Assembly (NCBI GenBank): GCA_028820655.1
Contig: JAPPIK010000042.1
Location: forward strand, 36,861 to 100,860
DNA from: Candidatus Poribacteria bacterium
GTDB taxonomy: Bacteria > Poribacteria > WGA-4E > JAJDTR01
Reading direction: 5' to 3'
Length of the DNA stretch: 64,000 nucleotides
The notes under the pieces are model-generated. The model was not told where the DNA came from. It ran no database searches and was given only the letters and a program-made list of their open reading frames with translations. The position numbers and the translations under genes were made by a program. The stretch's first letter is position 1. Each line of letters starts with the position of its first letter. Shown one piece after another: positions 10,086-18,462 of this stretch.

Positions 10086-11186
10086 TTGAGGATTTATACG
10101 GGAGCAATCGAGTGGTCAAGTTTCGACCCAATCTTGGAGAGTATGAAGGGTGATTATCAGGGGAACCATGATTGGGAACGTATTGCGCGAAGAATCATTC
10201 ATCCCCAAGCGATTGTTCTTGTAATTGGTTCGGTGGACACCGGCAAATCTACGTTTTGCCGATTCCTAGTTGAACAGGGCCTGGCTCGTGGCTTGACAGT
10301 AGGACTGGTTGATGCGGACTTAGGCCAGTCACAAATCGGCCCGCCGGCGACAATTGGCCTCAAGGTTTTGTCCCAAAACCCTGATTGGAATGAAATCGAA
10401 GCCGACGATTTATACTTCGTCGGCTGGATTTCTCCCGAAGGACATTCACTGCGGTGTGTCACGGGAGTCCGCCTAATGGTGGATACTGCCGTTCGAGCCG
10501 GTGTGGATTTTGTTGTGGTCGACACATCTGGCTATGTCAAGGGTAGGGGCGCCGTCACGCTTAAACAGCACAAAATCGAGATAATTCAGCCTCGCCATCT
10601 GGTTTGTATCCAGCGTTCGGGCGAGTTGGATGAAATCGTTGCAGGATTTGATGACATCCACCCCGTGAAGGTTCATCGGCTTGCCCCCCATCGCGCGTCC
10701 ACTTCCAAAACCAGCGATTTCCGACGAAAATATCGTGAATCCCGCGTCAATCGTTATTTTTCCGAAACAGTGGAAGCATGTCTACCGTTTGAGAGATTTC
10801 GTGGACAGAGGACTCCTTATTTCGTTGGTAGAAGTGCAAATGCAAGAGAGTTGGAGATTCTTTCTGACCTGGCCGAAACCCGAGTCCTTTATGCAGAATG
10901 GGGTCATCGAACTCTGGCACTTGTAACTCAGGAAGTTTTACCAGATTGTGTTCAGTCGCAATTGAAGCATCGGTTGAGCTTATCCAATTTGGTCGCGAGA
11001 CCCCAGAGATATTTTGAGCGCCGATTTGTCGGTTTAATTGATGCGAGGGGTAAGACGGTTTCAGTTGCAATCATCAAAGCAGTTGACTTTGAAGCAAATT
11101 GTCTTACGCTGCTTTGCAAACCGGATACAGCAGAGAACACGAAGATTGTGCAATTTGGACGCTATAAGGATGAACAAGTCGGGTAG
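10086..11186 (+). CDS. Clp1/Grc3-like P-loop polynucleotide kinase
   Basis: Up to 366 residues from TTG 10086; an ATG at 10143 (MKGDYQGNHDWER) is an equally likely start. The core shows a Walker A GSVDTGKST, a DADLGQSQIGPPATIGL switch-like motif and the VDTSGYVKG Walker B. This pattern matches the Clp1 P-loop family (polyribonucleotide 5'-hydroxyl kinases, archaeal and eukaryotic Clp1/Nol9), which also occurs in some bacteria. The C-terminal ~150 residues (RYFERRFVGLIDARGKTV and following) look like a beta-rich Clp1 C-terminal domain. A role in phosphorylating RNA or DNA 5'-OH ends is inferred from the family. It sits between sppA and a methyltransferase in a probable operon. Confidence 0.82.
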   Translation: MRIYTGAIEWSSFDPILESMKGDYQGNHDWERIARRIIHPQAIVLVIGSVDTGKSTFCRFLVEQGLARGLTVGLVDADLGQSQIGPPATIGLKVLSQNPDWNEIEADDLYFVGWISPEGHSLRCVTGVRLMVDTAVRAGVDFVVVDTSGYVKGRGAVTLKQHKIEIIQPRHLVCIQRSGELDEIVAGFDDIHPVKVHRLAPHRASTSKTSDFRRKYRESRVNRYFSETVEACLPFERFRGQRTPYFVGRSANARELEILSDLAETRVLYAEWGHRTLALVTQEVLPDCVQSQLKHRLSLSNLVARPQRYFERRFVGLIDARGKTVSVAIIKAVDFEANCLTLLCKPDTAENTKIVQFGRYKDEQVG

Positions 11187-11236
11187 AGAGGAGGACGGTT
11201 ACTATTACGGCCATAAATTAAAGTATTGGACCTGTC

Positions 11237-11959
11237 ATGTGGGATGAGACGTATTTGCTCTCTGAGTTGCCATCAGAAGACGAGACGAAGGAAGAAGCAG
11301 ACTTTATCGTTGATGTGTTAAATCTTCAACCCGGGTCGACTGTCTTGGATCTATGCTGCGGACAGGGCAGACATGGGCGGAAATTGGCGAATTTTGGCGT
11401 CGATGTCATTGGTCTTGATAACTCTCGGTTTCTGCTCAACGAGGCGCAGAATAATACCGACGCAGATGGAGGTCGACTTCGACTCATTGAAGCGGATATG
11501 CGACATATTCCTCTGAAGTCGTCGTGTAATGCAGTCATAAGCCTATTCACAAGCTTCGGATTTTTTGAAGAAAAGGACAACACAAACGTCATTTCAGAAA
11601 TCGCGTCGGTATTGAAGCCAGATGGTCGGTTGCTAATTGACCACTGGAATCCATACGCGGTTGCCCAGCTTGACCATACGCGAAATTGGTGGTGGGTTTC
11701 AGAATCGACCCTCGCCTTGGCGGAGGTGGAATATCAGCCTCAATCGGGGCGGTTGTACGACTATCGCACGATCATAGAATTGCCCACAAAATCAATCCGC
11801 AAAATGGTCAACACTGTACGATTTTACTTCCCGACGGAAATGGAGAGGTTGTTAAAGGCCGTTGGTTTGGGCATTCGGGCCACTTATGGCGATTTTGATG
11901 GCAGCGACTTCAATACCGGGTCGCGGCGCATGATCACAGTTGCGGAGAAGTCGACGTGA
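11237..11959 (+). CDS. Class I SAM-dependent methyltransferase
   Basis: 240 residues. Motif I is LDLCCGQGRHGRKLANFGV (about 35-53), followed by the acidic VIGLDNS loop that binds SAM ribose. LIEADMRHIPL is motif II/III and DGRLLIDHWNP motif IV. The fold is the common Methyltransf_25 type; the substrate is not visible. The stop codon TGA (11957-11959) overlaps the GTG start of the ABC exporter, so the two genes are translationally coupled. A product made or modified here could be exported by that transporter, but this is inference. Confidence 0.88.
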   Translation: MWDETYLLSELPSEDETKEEADFIVDVLNLQPGSTVLDLCCGQGRHGRKLANFGVDVIGLDNSRFLLNEAQNNTDADGGRLRLIEADMRHIPLKSSCNAVISLFTSFGFFEEKDNTNVISEIASVLKPDGRLLIDHWNPYAVAQLDHTRNWWWVSESTLALAEVEYQPQSGRLYDYRTIIELPTKSIRKMVNTVRFYFPTEMERLLKAVGLGIRATYGDFDGSDFNTGSRRMITVAEKST

Positions 11960-13770
11960 TACCGATCTTTGGGAGGTTTGTACGGTATCTGGCGCCATAT
12001 TCTGTACAAATCTTATTTGCGGTACTTTGCGCGATTGTAATTTCGATTTGCGAATACGGTTACTTTCACATTCTGGCGGAGACTACAGACCTCCTAGTAT
12101 TGATTACAACAGAGGGGTTTGACGCGGAGCCTATCGTCGTTCGTTACTTTTACGTGGAAGGATTTTTTGACGGAATCCCCGAAATTGTATTGGTAGATTC
12201 TGGTGACGCACTGCAGCTTGTGGGTCTGGTTATCACAAGTATTTTGATATTGGTGGTCGTGAAAGGGGTATTCACGTTTTGCAATGACTACCTTATGTCG
12301 CGAGTCGGACATAGATTGTTTGTCCGAGTTCGCAACGAAATGTATGCAAAGATACTTTCTGCTCCATTAGGCGTGCTTAGGGAGCATCGGACTGGCGATT
12401 TGATGTCGCGAGTCACTGACGATGTTCGAACATGGCTCAATAGTGTTGGAACAACTGCACCAACCATCCGTGCAATTGTCACTGTTCCTGTCTTTGTCTG
12501 TTTGCTGTTCGTTCGGAATTTTGAATTAACTGTCTTCGCGGTATTGGTGTTGCCACTATTGGCATACATCATTTCACGTGTAGGGAAGCGGGTGCGCCAT
12601 GCGAGCATCGGAATTCAGCAGAGCACTGCAGACATTGTTTCACAACTAAAAGAGACTATCACTGGCATCAAAATCATAAAAAGTTTTACTGCTGAAGTGT
12701 TGGAACAGCAACGCTTTGAGACTGTCGGCAATCGTCAATACCGCGTAGCAATGCAACGCGTTCGTCTTGTAGCAGCGCTACCACCGTCAATTGAGTTAAT
12801 CAGTGCCGTTGGCTTTGGGGCAGTTTTTGGGTTTGGCTGTTGGCAAGTCATCCAAGGAACGCTATCTCCCGGATGGTTCATCGGCTACATCGGCATGATT
12901 GGTTTTATGTTCAAACCGATAAAAACCATCGGGCAGTTCAACAACGTACTTCAGCAATGCCTCGCGTCAGCAGAGAGAATATTTTACATACTGGATTTTC
13001 AGGATGAGGAACCGAAGAAATCAGAGAAAACGCATCTTCCCGACGTAGTGGGTGATGTCAGGTTTTGCAATGTGTCCTTCGGTTATGATCAGCGGGTCGT
13101 CTTAAAAGACATTAATATACATGCCAAGCCGGGGGAAGTTGTTGCTTTGGTAGGGGCAAGTGGAAGTGGAAAAACCACGTTGCTTAATCTGTTGCCGCGG
13201 TTTTACGAGGTTGGTGCAGGAGAGATTCTGATTGATGATCACTCCATTTCTGAAGTGACGGCACGATCCCTGAGGCACCAAATTGCGATTGTGCCGCAGG
13301 ATACAATCTTATTTGATGGGACGGTCGGAGATAATATAAGCTACGGTTGTCCTGATGCGACTCGCGAGGAGGTGGTTGAGGCAGCGCAGCAGGCAAATGC
13401 ACACGAGTTTATCATGCAGATGCCCAATGGTTATGACACATCAATAGGTGAATCCGGATTGAAATTGTCCGGCGGGCAACAACAGCGTATTTCAATCGCA
13501 CGGGCCATTCTGAAGAATCCCCGTATTCTCATTCTTGATGAAGCCACGTCTGCGTTAGACAGTACTTCGGAAGCGCTTGTTCAAGACTCTCTCGCAAAAC
13601 TGATGAAAGGGAGAACGAGTTTTGTCATTGCTCATCGGCTATCAACGGTTTCGCATGCGGACAAAATTGTCGTACTGGACCACGGCAAAGTAGTAGAAAT
13701 CGGACCGCATGATGAATTGTTGAAACGGAAAGGTTTGTACCAGAGTTTATGCAAAATGCAACTCCGTTAA
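11956..13770 (+). CDS. MsbA-like ABC exporter (fused permease and ATPase)
   Basis: 604 residues starting at GTG 11956, overlapping the previous stop by the GTGA pattern. The N-terminal ABC transmembrane domain has about six helices (about residues 15-330). An extended external loop of roughly 60 residues lies between the first two helices (about 38-90). The nucleotide-binding domain has Walker A GASGSGKTT (about 399-407), signature LSGGQQQR (about 503), Walker B ILILDEATSALD and the H-loop AHRLS. All are intact, so the protein should be an active homodimeric exporter of lipid, glycan or peptide. It ends the sppA-clp1-methyltransferase run. Confidence 0.92.
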   Translation: MIPIFGRFVRYLAPYSVQILFAVLCAIVISICEYGYFHILAETTDLLVLITTEGFDAEPIVVRYFYVEGFFDGIPEIVLVDSGDALQLVGLVITSILILVVVKGVFTFCNDYLMSRVGHRLFVRVRNEMYAKILSAPLGVLREHRTGDLMSRVTDDVRTWLNSVGTTAPTIRAIVTVPVFVCLLFVRNFELTVFAVLVLPLLAYIISRVGKRVRHASIGIQQSTADIVSQLKETITGIKIIKSFTAEVLEQQRFETVGNRQYRVAMQRVRLVAALPPSIELISAVGFGAVFGFGCWQVIQGTLSPGWFIGYIGMIGFMFKPIKTIGQFNNVLQQCLASAERIFYILDFQDEEPKKSEKTHLPDVVGDVRFCNVSFGYDQRVVLKDINIHAKPGEVVALVGASGSGKTTLLNLLPRFYEVGAGEILIDDHSISEVTARSLRHQIAIVPQDTILFDGTVGDNISYGCPDATREEVVEAAQQANAHEFIMQMPNGYDTSIGESGLKLSGGQQQRISIARAILKNPRILILDEATSALDSTSEALVQDSLAKLMKGRTSFVIAHRLSTVSHADKIVVLDHGKVVEIGPHDELLKRKGLYQSLCKMQLR

Positions 13771-13918
13771 CAATTGCGGGTCTTGAAGGCCAATAAAATT
13801 GGGCTAAATTGCAAGGAATACGTAAACTTAACATTGGGTAATCCCGTCTCATTTGGAACAAATCAATAGATAAAACCAATGCGCGAGTATTTCGAGTGTC
13901 TAAACTTCATTGATGAAG

Positions 13919-14494
13919 TCAATTACGCCCCTGTTTTATGATGGCATCTTTGAGATCAGAGCGCTTGTACACAGCTTCTGAAAAGTCTACTTCATACAGG
14001 TAAGCGCTTGTAAACTTGGCTCCGTTAAAGATAACGCCTTGCGGCTTGGTTTCGCCAAATATGGTTCCCTCAAGATTTGCATTCTCAAAGCTTGTAAGCC
14101 TTCCAAACTGATCCGGCACAATCCAGCGAGGGCAACCAATGGTTGCGCGACGTAGATCTGCATTACGAAAATTCGTGCCCGCGAGGATACTGCCGCCGAG
14201 AAATGCTCCTTGAAGATTTGTTCCTTCAATGTCTGTGTTCACAAGATTGGACCCAACCAGATAGGCACCCTGTAATACGGCGTCTGACAAATCAGCGTCG
14301 GAAAGGTCTGTTTCATTAAGGTTAGCGTCGGTTAAATTGGTGTTTTTCAGTCTCGCGCCATTTAAATTTGCACGTGAAAAATCAATGCCGACCAATTGTT
14401 CACCAGACAAATCAATATTTGCGAGATTTTCACCCGCAAGAGATTTGCCATCTCGTATACGCTTCACTACATCAGATTTGCTAATTCGATTCAT
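13919..14494 (-). CDS. Pentapeptide-repeat protein
   Basis: 191 residues with repeated A(D/N)Lxx/xNLxx units from about residue 20 to 115, and again around 140-185: for example ANIDL, ANLNGARLKNTNL, ADLSDAVLQGAYL. The N-terminal ~20 residues (MNRISKSDVVKRIRDGKSL) resemble the DVxxRIxxGxSLxGxNLxGxxL lead-in common in this family. Such proteins form a right-handed quadrilateral beta helix; roles range from gyrase protection to scaffold. No targeting signal is seen. The gene converges with the ABC exporter and is divergent from the NADAR/DarT pair, with about 258 bp between the starts. Confidence 0.85.
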   Translation of the reverse strand: MNRISKSDVVKRIRDGKSLAGENLANIDLSGEQLVGIDFSRANLNGARLKNTNLTDANLNETDLSDADLSDAVLQGAYLVGSNLVNTDIEGTNLQGAFLGGSILAGTNFRNADLRRATIGCPRWIVPDQFGRLTSFENANLEGTIFGETKPQGVIFNGAKFTSAYLYEVDFSEAVYKRSDLKDAIIKQGRN

Positions 14495-14681
14495 ATTTTA
14501 CCCCGAGTCTTGGCTGAGAGGAATTTAATTTGTGGGGGAATAAAGAGTATCTGGCTTTCGAAATTTCCGATTTTCATGAGGAAAATTGTCTTTCACACAT
14601 AGATGAAGATAGGTATCAATCATTAGACAGATGAATGTGTCTGAGTTTGGTGCGGTTACGAGTAGAATGTCATTAATCTCG

Positions 14682-14710
14682 TTACATGTGATAGACCCAC
14701 GATATAGTAT
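14682..14710 (+). promoter_or_regulatory. Candidate promoter for the NADAR/DarT-sigma pair
   Basis: TTACAT at 14682-14687 and TAGTAT at 14705-14710 are separated by 17 bases, about 43 bases before the NADAR ATG. This is a moderate match to a housekeeping -35/-10 pair. A second candidate upstream of the toxin gene itself was not seen. Confidence 0.4.
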
Positions 14711-14752
14711 AGCACAAGATTGAGGGCATTACCAAAGTCAGGAACTAAATAG

Positions 14753-15427
14753 ATGGCACAACGCCCCATTTTTTCGCCGGATCCTAGCAAGTGTCCGTAT
14801 GTTCGAGTCGTGAATGTCGACTTCCAATGGCATCCCGGGTTTGCGAAATCACAGCTTCAAAAATCTATCGAGTCATTGCACGATGCCGCTGAAAAACTAG
14901 GAATCGCCCCCATTCTGGAAATATCGGGAAAATCGACATCGCGACTTGGGGTTTCATTGAGCGCATTTAATTTAAAATTGATAACACCAAACGGTTCCTC
15001 AATAAGCGTGGAATGTGCTTACCAAGGAAGTAAGGTGTTTCGAAATGGCGGTCCGTTTAGCGATCTGTACTTCGTCGAATCAAGCCGAGCAGCAAAAAAG
15101 GATCTGAGGTTGACAACTTCGGGTACGTTAATAAGATTCGACTACTTCGGGAAAGTCTTTCCAGCTGAACCCAAGACAGCTTTCTACGATTGGTTATATG
15201 TAAAAGCGCTGTGGCAAAATGACCCTGATCTGGCAAGAGAACTCGCAAGGTTTGGGGGTTTCTCTGACATAGTCTTTAATCCCAAACGGTCCTTCAACTG
15301 TCAAGCGCGTGCTGCCGCACTTTTTGTGGCCTTGTCTCAGAATCAGTTGCTCAATCAGGAAATTTTGGAGGATAAGGACCACTACTTGGAACTGGTGGAC
15401 GACACTGGGTTTTTTCCCATTAGGTAG
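14753..15427 (+). CDS. DarT1-associated NADAR-type antitoxin
   Basis: 224 residues. The whole length resembles the NADAR antitoxins that pair with DarT1-type toxins: an FQWHPGFAKSQLQKSIESLH start, LEISGKSTSRLGVSLSAFNL, VECAYQGSKVF, GGPFSDLY, SSRAAKKDLRL, EPKTAFYDWLYVKAL and FNPKRSFNCQARAAAL. NADAR domains remove ADP-ribose from nucleobases and protect the host from the partner toxin; that is family knowledge. The ATG start has a weak AGGA upstream. The gene lies directly upstream of the DarT-sigma fusion (78 bases from its stop to the likely toxin ATG), antitoxin first, as expected for a co-expressed toxin-antitoxin pair. The family call rests on recognised motifs only. Confidence 0.82.
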   Translation: MAQRPIFSPDPSKCPYVRVVNVDFQWHPGFAKSQLQKSIESLHDAAEKLGIAPILEISGKSTSRLGVSLSAFNLKLITPNGSSISVECAYQGSKVFRNGGPFSDLYFVESSRAAKKDLRLTTSGTLIRFDYFGKVFPAEPKTAFYDWLYVKALWQNDPDLARELARFGGFSDIVFNPKRSFNCQARAAALFVALSQNQLLNQEILEDKDHYLELVDDTGFFPIR

Positions 15428-15505
15428 ATTCCAAATTTGTCTATGATACTGCCGCAAGTTTGAGTGGAAACAGGAGTTTTCTTTAGGAGGATTAGAATCA
15501 GGAAT

Positions 15506-18361
15506 ATGTATGTTAGAGACCAACACGGGAGAAGTTCGAAACGTGTCGCTCAAATAAAAGAGATTTGTAAGGAGCGCGACATTACAACACTTGTGCACTT
15601 TACCCGTGTCGATAACTTAAGCAGCATTCTACGGGACGGTTTGTTGAGTCGTGAAACACTAGAAGAACGCCGTCAAACGTTCGATTTCAATGATTCAGAG
15701 CGATTTGATCGTCAAAAAGACGCAATTTGTCTGAGCATAAGTTTTCCAAACTCAGAAATGTTTTATGTCACAAGGGAAAACAAACAGCAGGCTGAGGATG
15801 TGAGTCATTCGAAATGGGTCGTTTTGCTACTTGATGTAAAAGTCTTGTGGGAATTGGATTGCGGGTTCTGTCAGGAAAACGCTGCGGCTAAATGTATGCA
15901 CGAGACTCCTTGGAAGGAGAAGACAAAACCCGAATCGTTACAGAATATGTTCGTGGAAGTTGTAACAGACACCAAGGAAAAGGATTACCGGCGTGAAGAT
16001 TTGCAAATACCTGATAACTATCCAACGCATCCTCAAGCGGAAGTGCTCGCGAAAGGACATATCCCGGCAAATTATATCAAGGAGATTTGTTTTCAAGATT
16101 CACGCGCTATGGAACGCTGGAAGTCCAGTATCACGGAGTCTGTTTCTCCCAAGTTGATCGCAGACAAGAAATACTTTATACCCAGAAGCAACAATACGTG
16201 CCCGCAAAATTACCAATACAATGGGGGTTACGAGGAAGCAGAAACTGTGGATAAGTCAAAAGCAGAAGAAGAGGTGGTTGAGACAAGAATTGGCGATGAT
16301 TCGTTTGACCATGAACCAGATTATACGATGACTGAGAAGGAAGGTGGCAGATCCCAACACGGGAGATGCTCCAAACGTGTTGCCGAGATAAAACGGATTT
16401 GCGAGGAGCATGACATTGGAACACTTTTGCATTTTACCCGTGTCGATAACCTAAGTAGCATTCTACAGGACGGATTGTTGAGTCGTGGAACTTTGGAAGA
16501 ACGCGGCCAAACGTTCTATTTCAATGATCCAGAGCGGCATGATGGACACAAAGACGCAATTTGTCTAAGCATAAGCTTTCCAAACTCTGAAATGTTTCGT
16601 TCCAAAAGGGAATTCAAATCAAAGGCTGAGGGAGTGAGTCATTCCAAATGGGTCGTTTTGCTTCTTGAAGTGCGTGTCTTGTGGGAATTTGATAGCGGAT
16701 TTTGTCAGGTAAACGCTGCTGCAGATCGTATGCAGAAGATTTCTTGGAAAAGGAAGAGCGAACCTGAAAAATTACATCGTATGTTTAAGGAAGTTGTAGA
16801 AGATGCTACAAAGTCGTATGACCGGTGTCAATTACAATTGCCCAGGGACTATCCAACGCATCCGCAAGCGGAAGTGCTCGTGAAAGGGCAAATCCCGGCA
16901 AAATATATCAAGGAGATTTGTTTTCACGATCAAAAGGCTTTGGATCAGTGGAAGACCGGTAATACGGAATATTGTCCTTCCATATTGTCCGCTGGCAGCC
17001 AGTATTTTGTACCCAGAAGCGATTATACTATCTTGAATCAAGTTAAATCAGCGAAAGAAGATGTAGATGAGAATAGTATTGACAATGATACGTGTGACCA
17101 TGAGCCAGATTATGTGAAGAAAGACATCCCATTCCTGTCATTGCCCACGGATGGATCAACTGATGATGATTTATATGGTAACACAGATAAAGATGACCAC
17201 AATGAAGACGAAATCATCTCCTCGATTCGGAAGCCTCCCGACGTGACGGACAGCACGAGGGATGAAGCTTTTTCTTACCTGCAAGAAATTGCTCGCACTC
17301 CCTTACTTAAACCCAAAGAAGAAGTTGATCTTTTCAGAAGGTTTGAAGATGGGAAAGCAGGTGTAGCTGAGCTATTGGATCAACTTCCGGAATCTATTCT
17401 GGCGGAAGTGCGTCCGAAGGCAATCAAGCGCCGCGGTGCAAGACAACAATCAGAAACTGAATTGTGGTGGAGCCCGATGAATCTCGGTAGTGTCTTGGAC
17501 CAGGTTCGTAATATTATTGAGGCCACCCGCGTCACCGGAGTACAGGAAACTCAGTCAGCGGAGGCATATCTTGAGGAGCGAGAACGGCTTGCTACATTGT
17601 GGGGCAAATTACAAACCGCTGCCCAGAAAATCCACGATGCAAAGTTGAAGATAGTGGAAGCAAATTTGTTGCTTGTAGCGAGCATTGCCAAACAGCACAA
17701 TTTCAACAGATCATCTCTCTCGTTTCTCGACCTGATGCAAGAGGGAAGTATCGGTCTAATGAAGGCTGTCGAGAAGTTCGACCTCAAGAGGGGATACCGA
17801 TTCAGTACATATGCTACATGGTGGGTGATGCAAGCGATAAAGCGCGCTTTAGACCAGCAAAGTCAAACCATTCGCATTCCATGTTACGTCGGCGAAACTC
17901 GGAGGTCAATCAAACAAGCGCAATCCACCTTGGCAAAAGATCTTGAGCGCGAGCCAGATATTAGGGAGGTTGCTAAAATCGTCGACATGCCTGAGAGCCG
18001 CGTGATTGAAATTCTGCAAAGCACAAAAGGTACGATTTCGCTGGATTCGCCACTCAGCGAAGCGTCGCCCGATGCGACCGTTTCAGACTTGTTGGCAGAT
18101 GATTCGCAGATAACACCGGAAGACGAACTACTCTGTGTCTCGGAGAAGGAATCCCTTGAAAGGGTGCTCAATACATTGGCACCGCGCGAAACCCTTGTAA
18201 TAAAACTCCGCTATGGATTGACGGATGGTACAGAGTATACTCTTGCTGAAATTGGCCGACAACTTGGCATCAGCCGCGAGAGGGTGCGTCAGATTGAAGA
18301 TGAAGCGCTTCGAAAGTTACGGCATCACACACGTGTGCAATATCTCCAAGAGTTGCTATGA
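15506..18361 (+). CDS. Tandem DarT1-type ADP-ribosyltransferase fused to sigma-70 factor
   Basis: About 951 residues from ATG 15506; an in-frame GTG at 15464 would add 14. AGGAGG at 15485-15490 is 15 bases from this ATG, longer than usual. Numbers below count from the GTG. DarT copy 1 (about 20-240) has LVHFTRVDNLSSIL with His45, NDSERFD, ICLSISFPNSEMF, WVVLLLDVKVLWE and PTHPQAEVL with Glu193. Copy 2 (about 298-520) repeats all of these with His323 and Glu470. The Glu of QAEVL corresponds to the catalytic glutamate of DarT. Each copy is followed by a related acidic linker ending in DHEPDY. Residues about 600-965 form a full group 1/2-type sigma-70: region 1.2 (FSYLQEIARTPLL), region 2 (LDLMQEGSIGLMKAVEKFD, FSTYATWWVMQAIKRAL), region 3, and region 4 helix-turn-helix (LAEIGRQLGISRERVRQIE). 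Region 1.1 is absent. The reading frame is open throughout. Confidence 0.85.
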   Translation: MYVRDQHGRSSKRVAQIKEICKERDITTLVHFTRVDNLSSILRDGLLSRETLEERRQTFDFNDSERFDRQKDAICLSISFPNSEMFYVTRENKQQAEDVSHSKWVVLLLDVKVLWELDCGFCQENAAAKCMHETPWKEKTKPESLQNMFVEVVTDTKEKDYRREDLQIPDNYPTHPQAEVLAKGHIPANYIKEICFQDSRAMERWKSSITESVSPKLIADKKYFIPRSNNTCPQNYQYNGGYEEAETVDKSKAEEEVVETRIGDDSFDHEPDYTMTEKEGGRSQHGRCSKRVAEIKRICEEHDIGTLLHFTRVDNLSSILQDGLLSRGTLEERGQTFYFNDPERHDGHKDAICLSISFPNSEMFRSKREFKSKAEGVSHSKWVVLLLEVRVLWEFDSGFCQVNAAADRMQKISWKRKSEPEKLHRMFKEVVEDATKSYDRCQLQLPRDYPTHPQAEVLVKGQIPAKYIKEICFHDQKALDQWKTGNTEYCPSILSAGSQYFVPRSDYTILNQVKSAKEDVDENSIDNDTCDHEPDYVKKDIPFLSLPTDGSTDDDLYGNTDKDDHNEDEIISSIRKPPDVTDSTRDEAFSYLQEIARTPLLKPKEEVDLFRRFEDGKAGVAELLDQLPESILAEVRPKAIKRRGARQQSETELWWSPMNLGSVLDQVRNIIEATRVTGVQETQSAEAYLEERERLATLWGKLQTAAQKIHDAKLKIVEANLLLVASIAKQHNFNRSSLSFLDLMQEGSIGLMKAVEKFDLKRGYRFSTYATWWVMQAIKRALDQQSQTIRIPCYVGETRRSIKQAQSTLAKDLEREPDIREVAKIVDMPESRVIEILQSTKGTISLDSPLSEASPDATVSDLLADDSQITPEDELLCVSEKESLERVLNTLAPRETLVIKLRYGLTDGTEYTLAEIGRQLGISRERVRQIEDEALRKLRHHTRVQYLQELL
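15521..16339 (+). repeat. Intragenic direct repeat, copy 1 (DarT domain plus linker)
   Basis: Begins with CAACACGGGAGA. It is clearly similar at nucleotide level to 16355-17115, offset 834 bases at the 5' end, including long near-identical blocks around the HFTRVDNLSSIL and SISFPNSEMF codons. The unit includes the acidic linker ending in the DHEPDY codons. Confidence 0.85.
16355..17115 (+). repeat. Intragenic direct repeat, copy 2 (DarT domain plus linker)
   Basis: Second copy of the DarT-plus-linker unit, beginning CAACACGGGAGA. It differs from copy 1 by scattered substitutions, one missing codon before the PTHPQAEVL motif and a shorter linker. The region downstream, encoding the sigma factor, is not repeated. 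Confidence 0.85.
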
Positions 18362-18462
18362 GTTGCGAACCCGCCACAGCCCTTTAGGGCTAGTTAGTAA
18401 TGTCTCTCCCTCGAATCCAATCATTGTATGTAAAATCCTTTGGCAATTCCCTCTATCGGATT

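Noticed and set aside
15464..18361. Assembly chimera of a DarT gene and a sigma gene
   Set aside because: The frame is open throughout, the duplicated linker precedes the sigma part, and a NADAR gene sits upstream. It cannot be fully excluded without reads.
18378..18391. AGCCCTTTAGGGCT as terminator of the DarT-sigma gene
   Set aside because: The stem is only six pairs with a two-base loop and no T-run follows.
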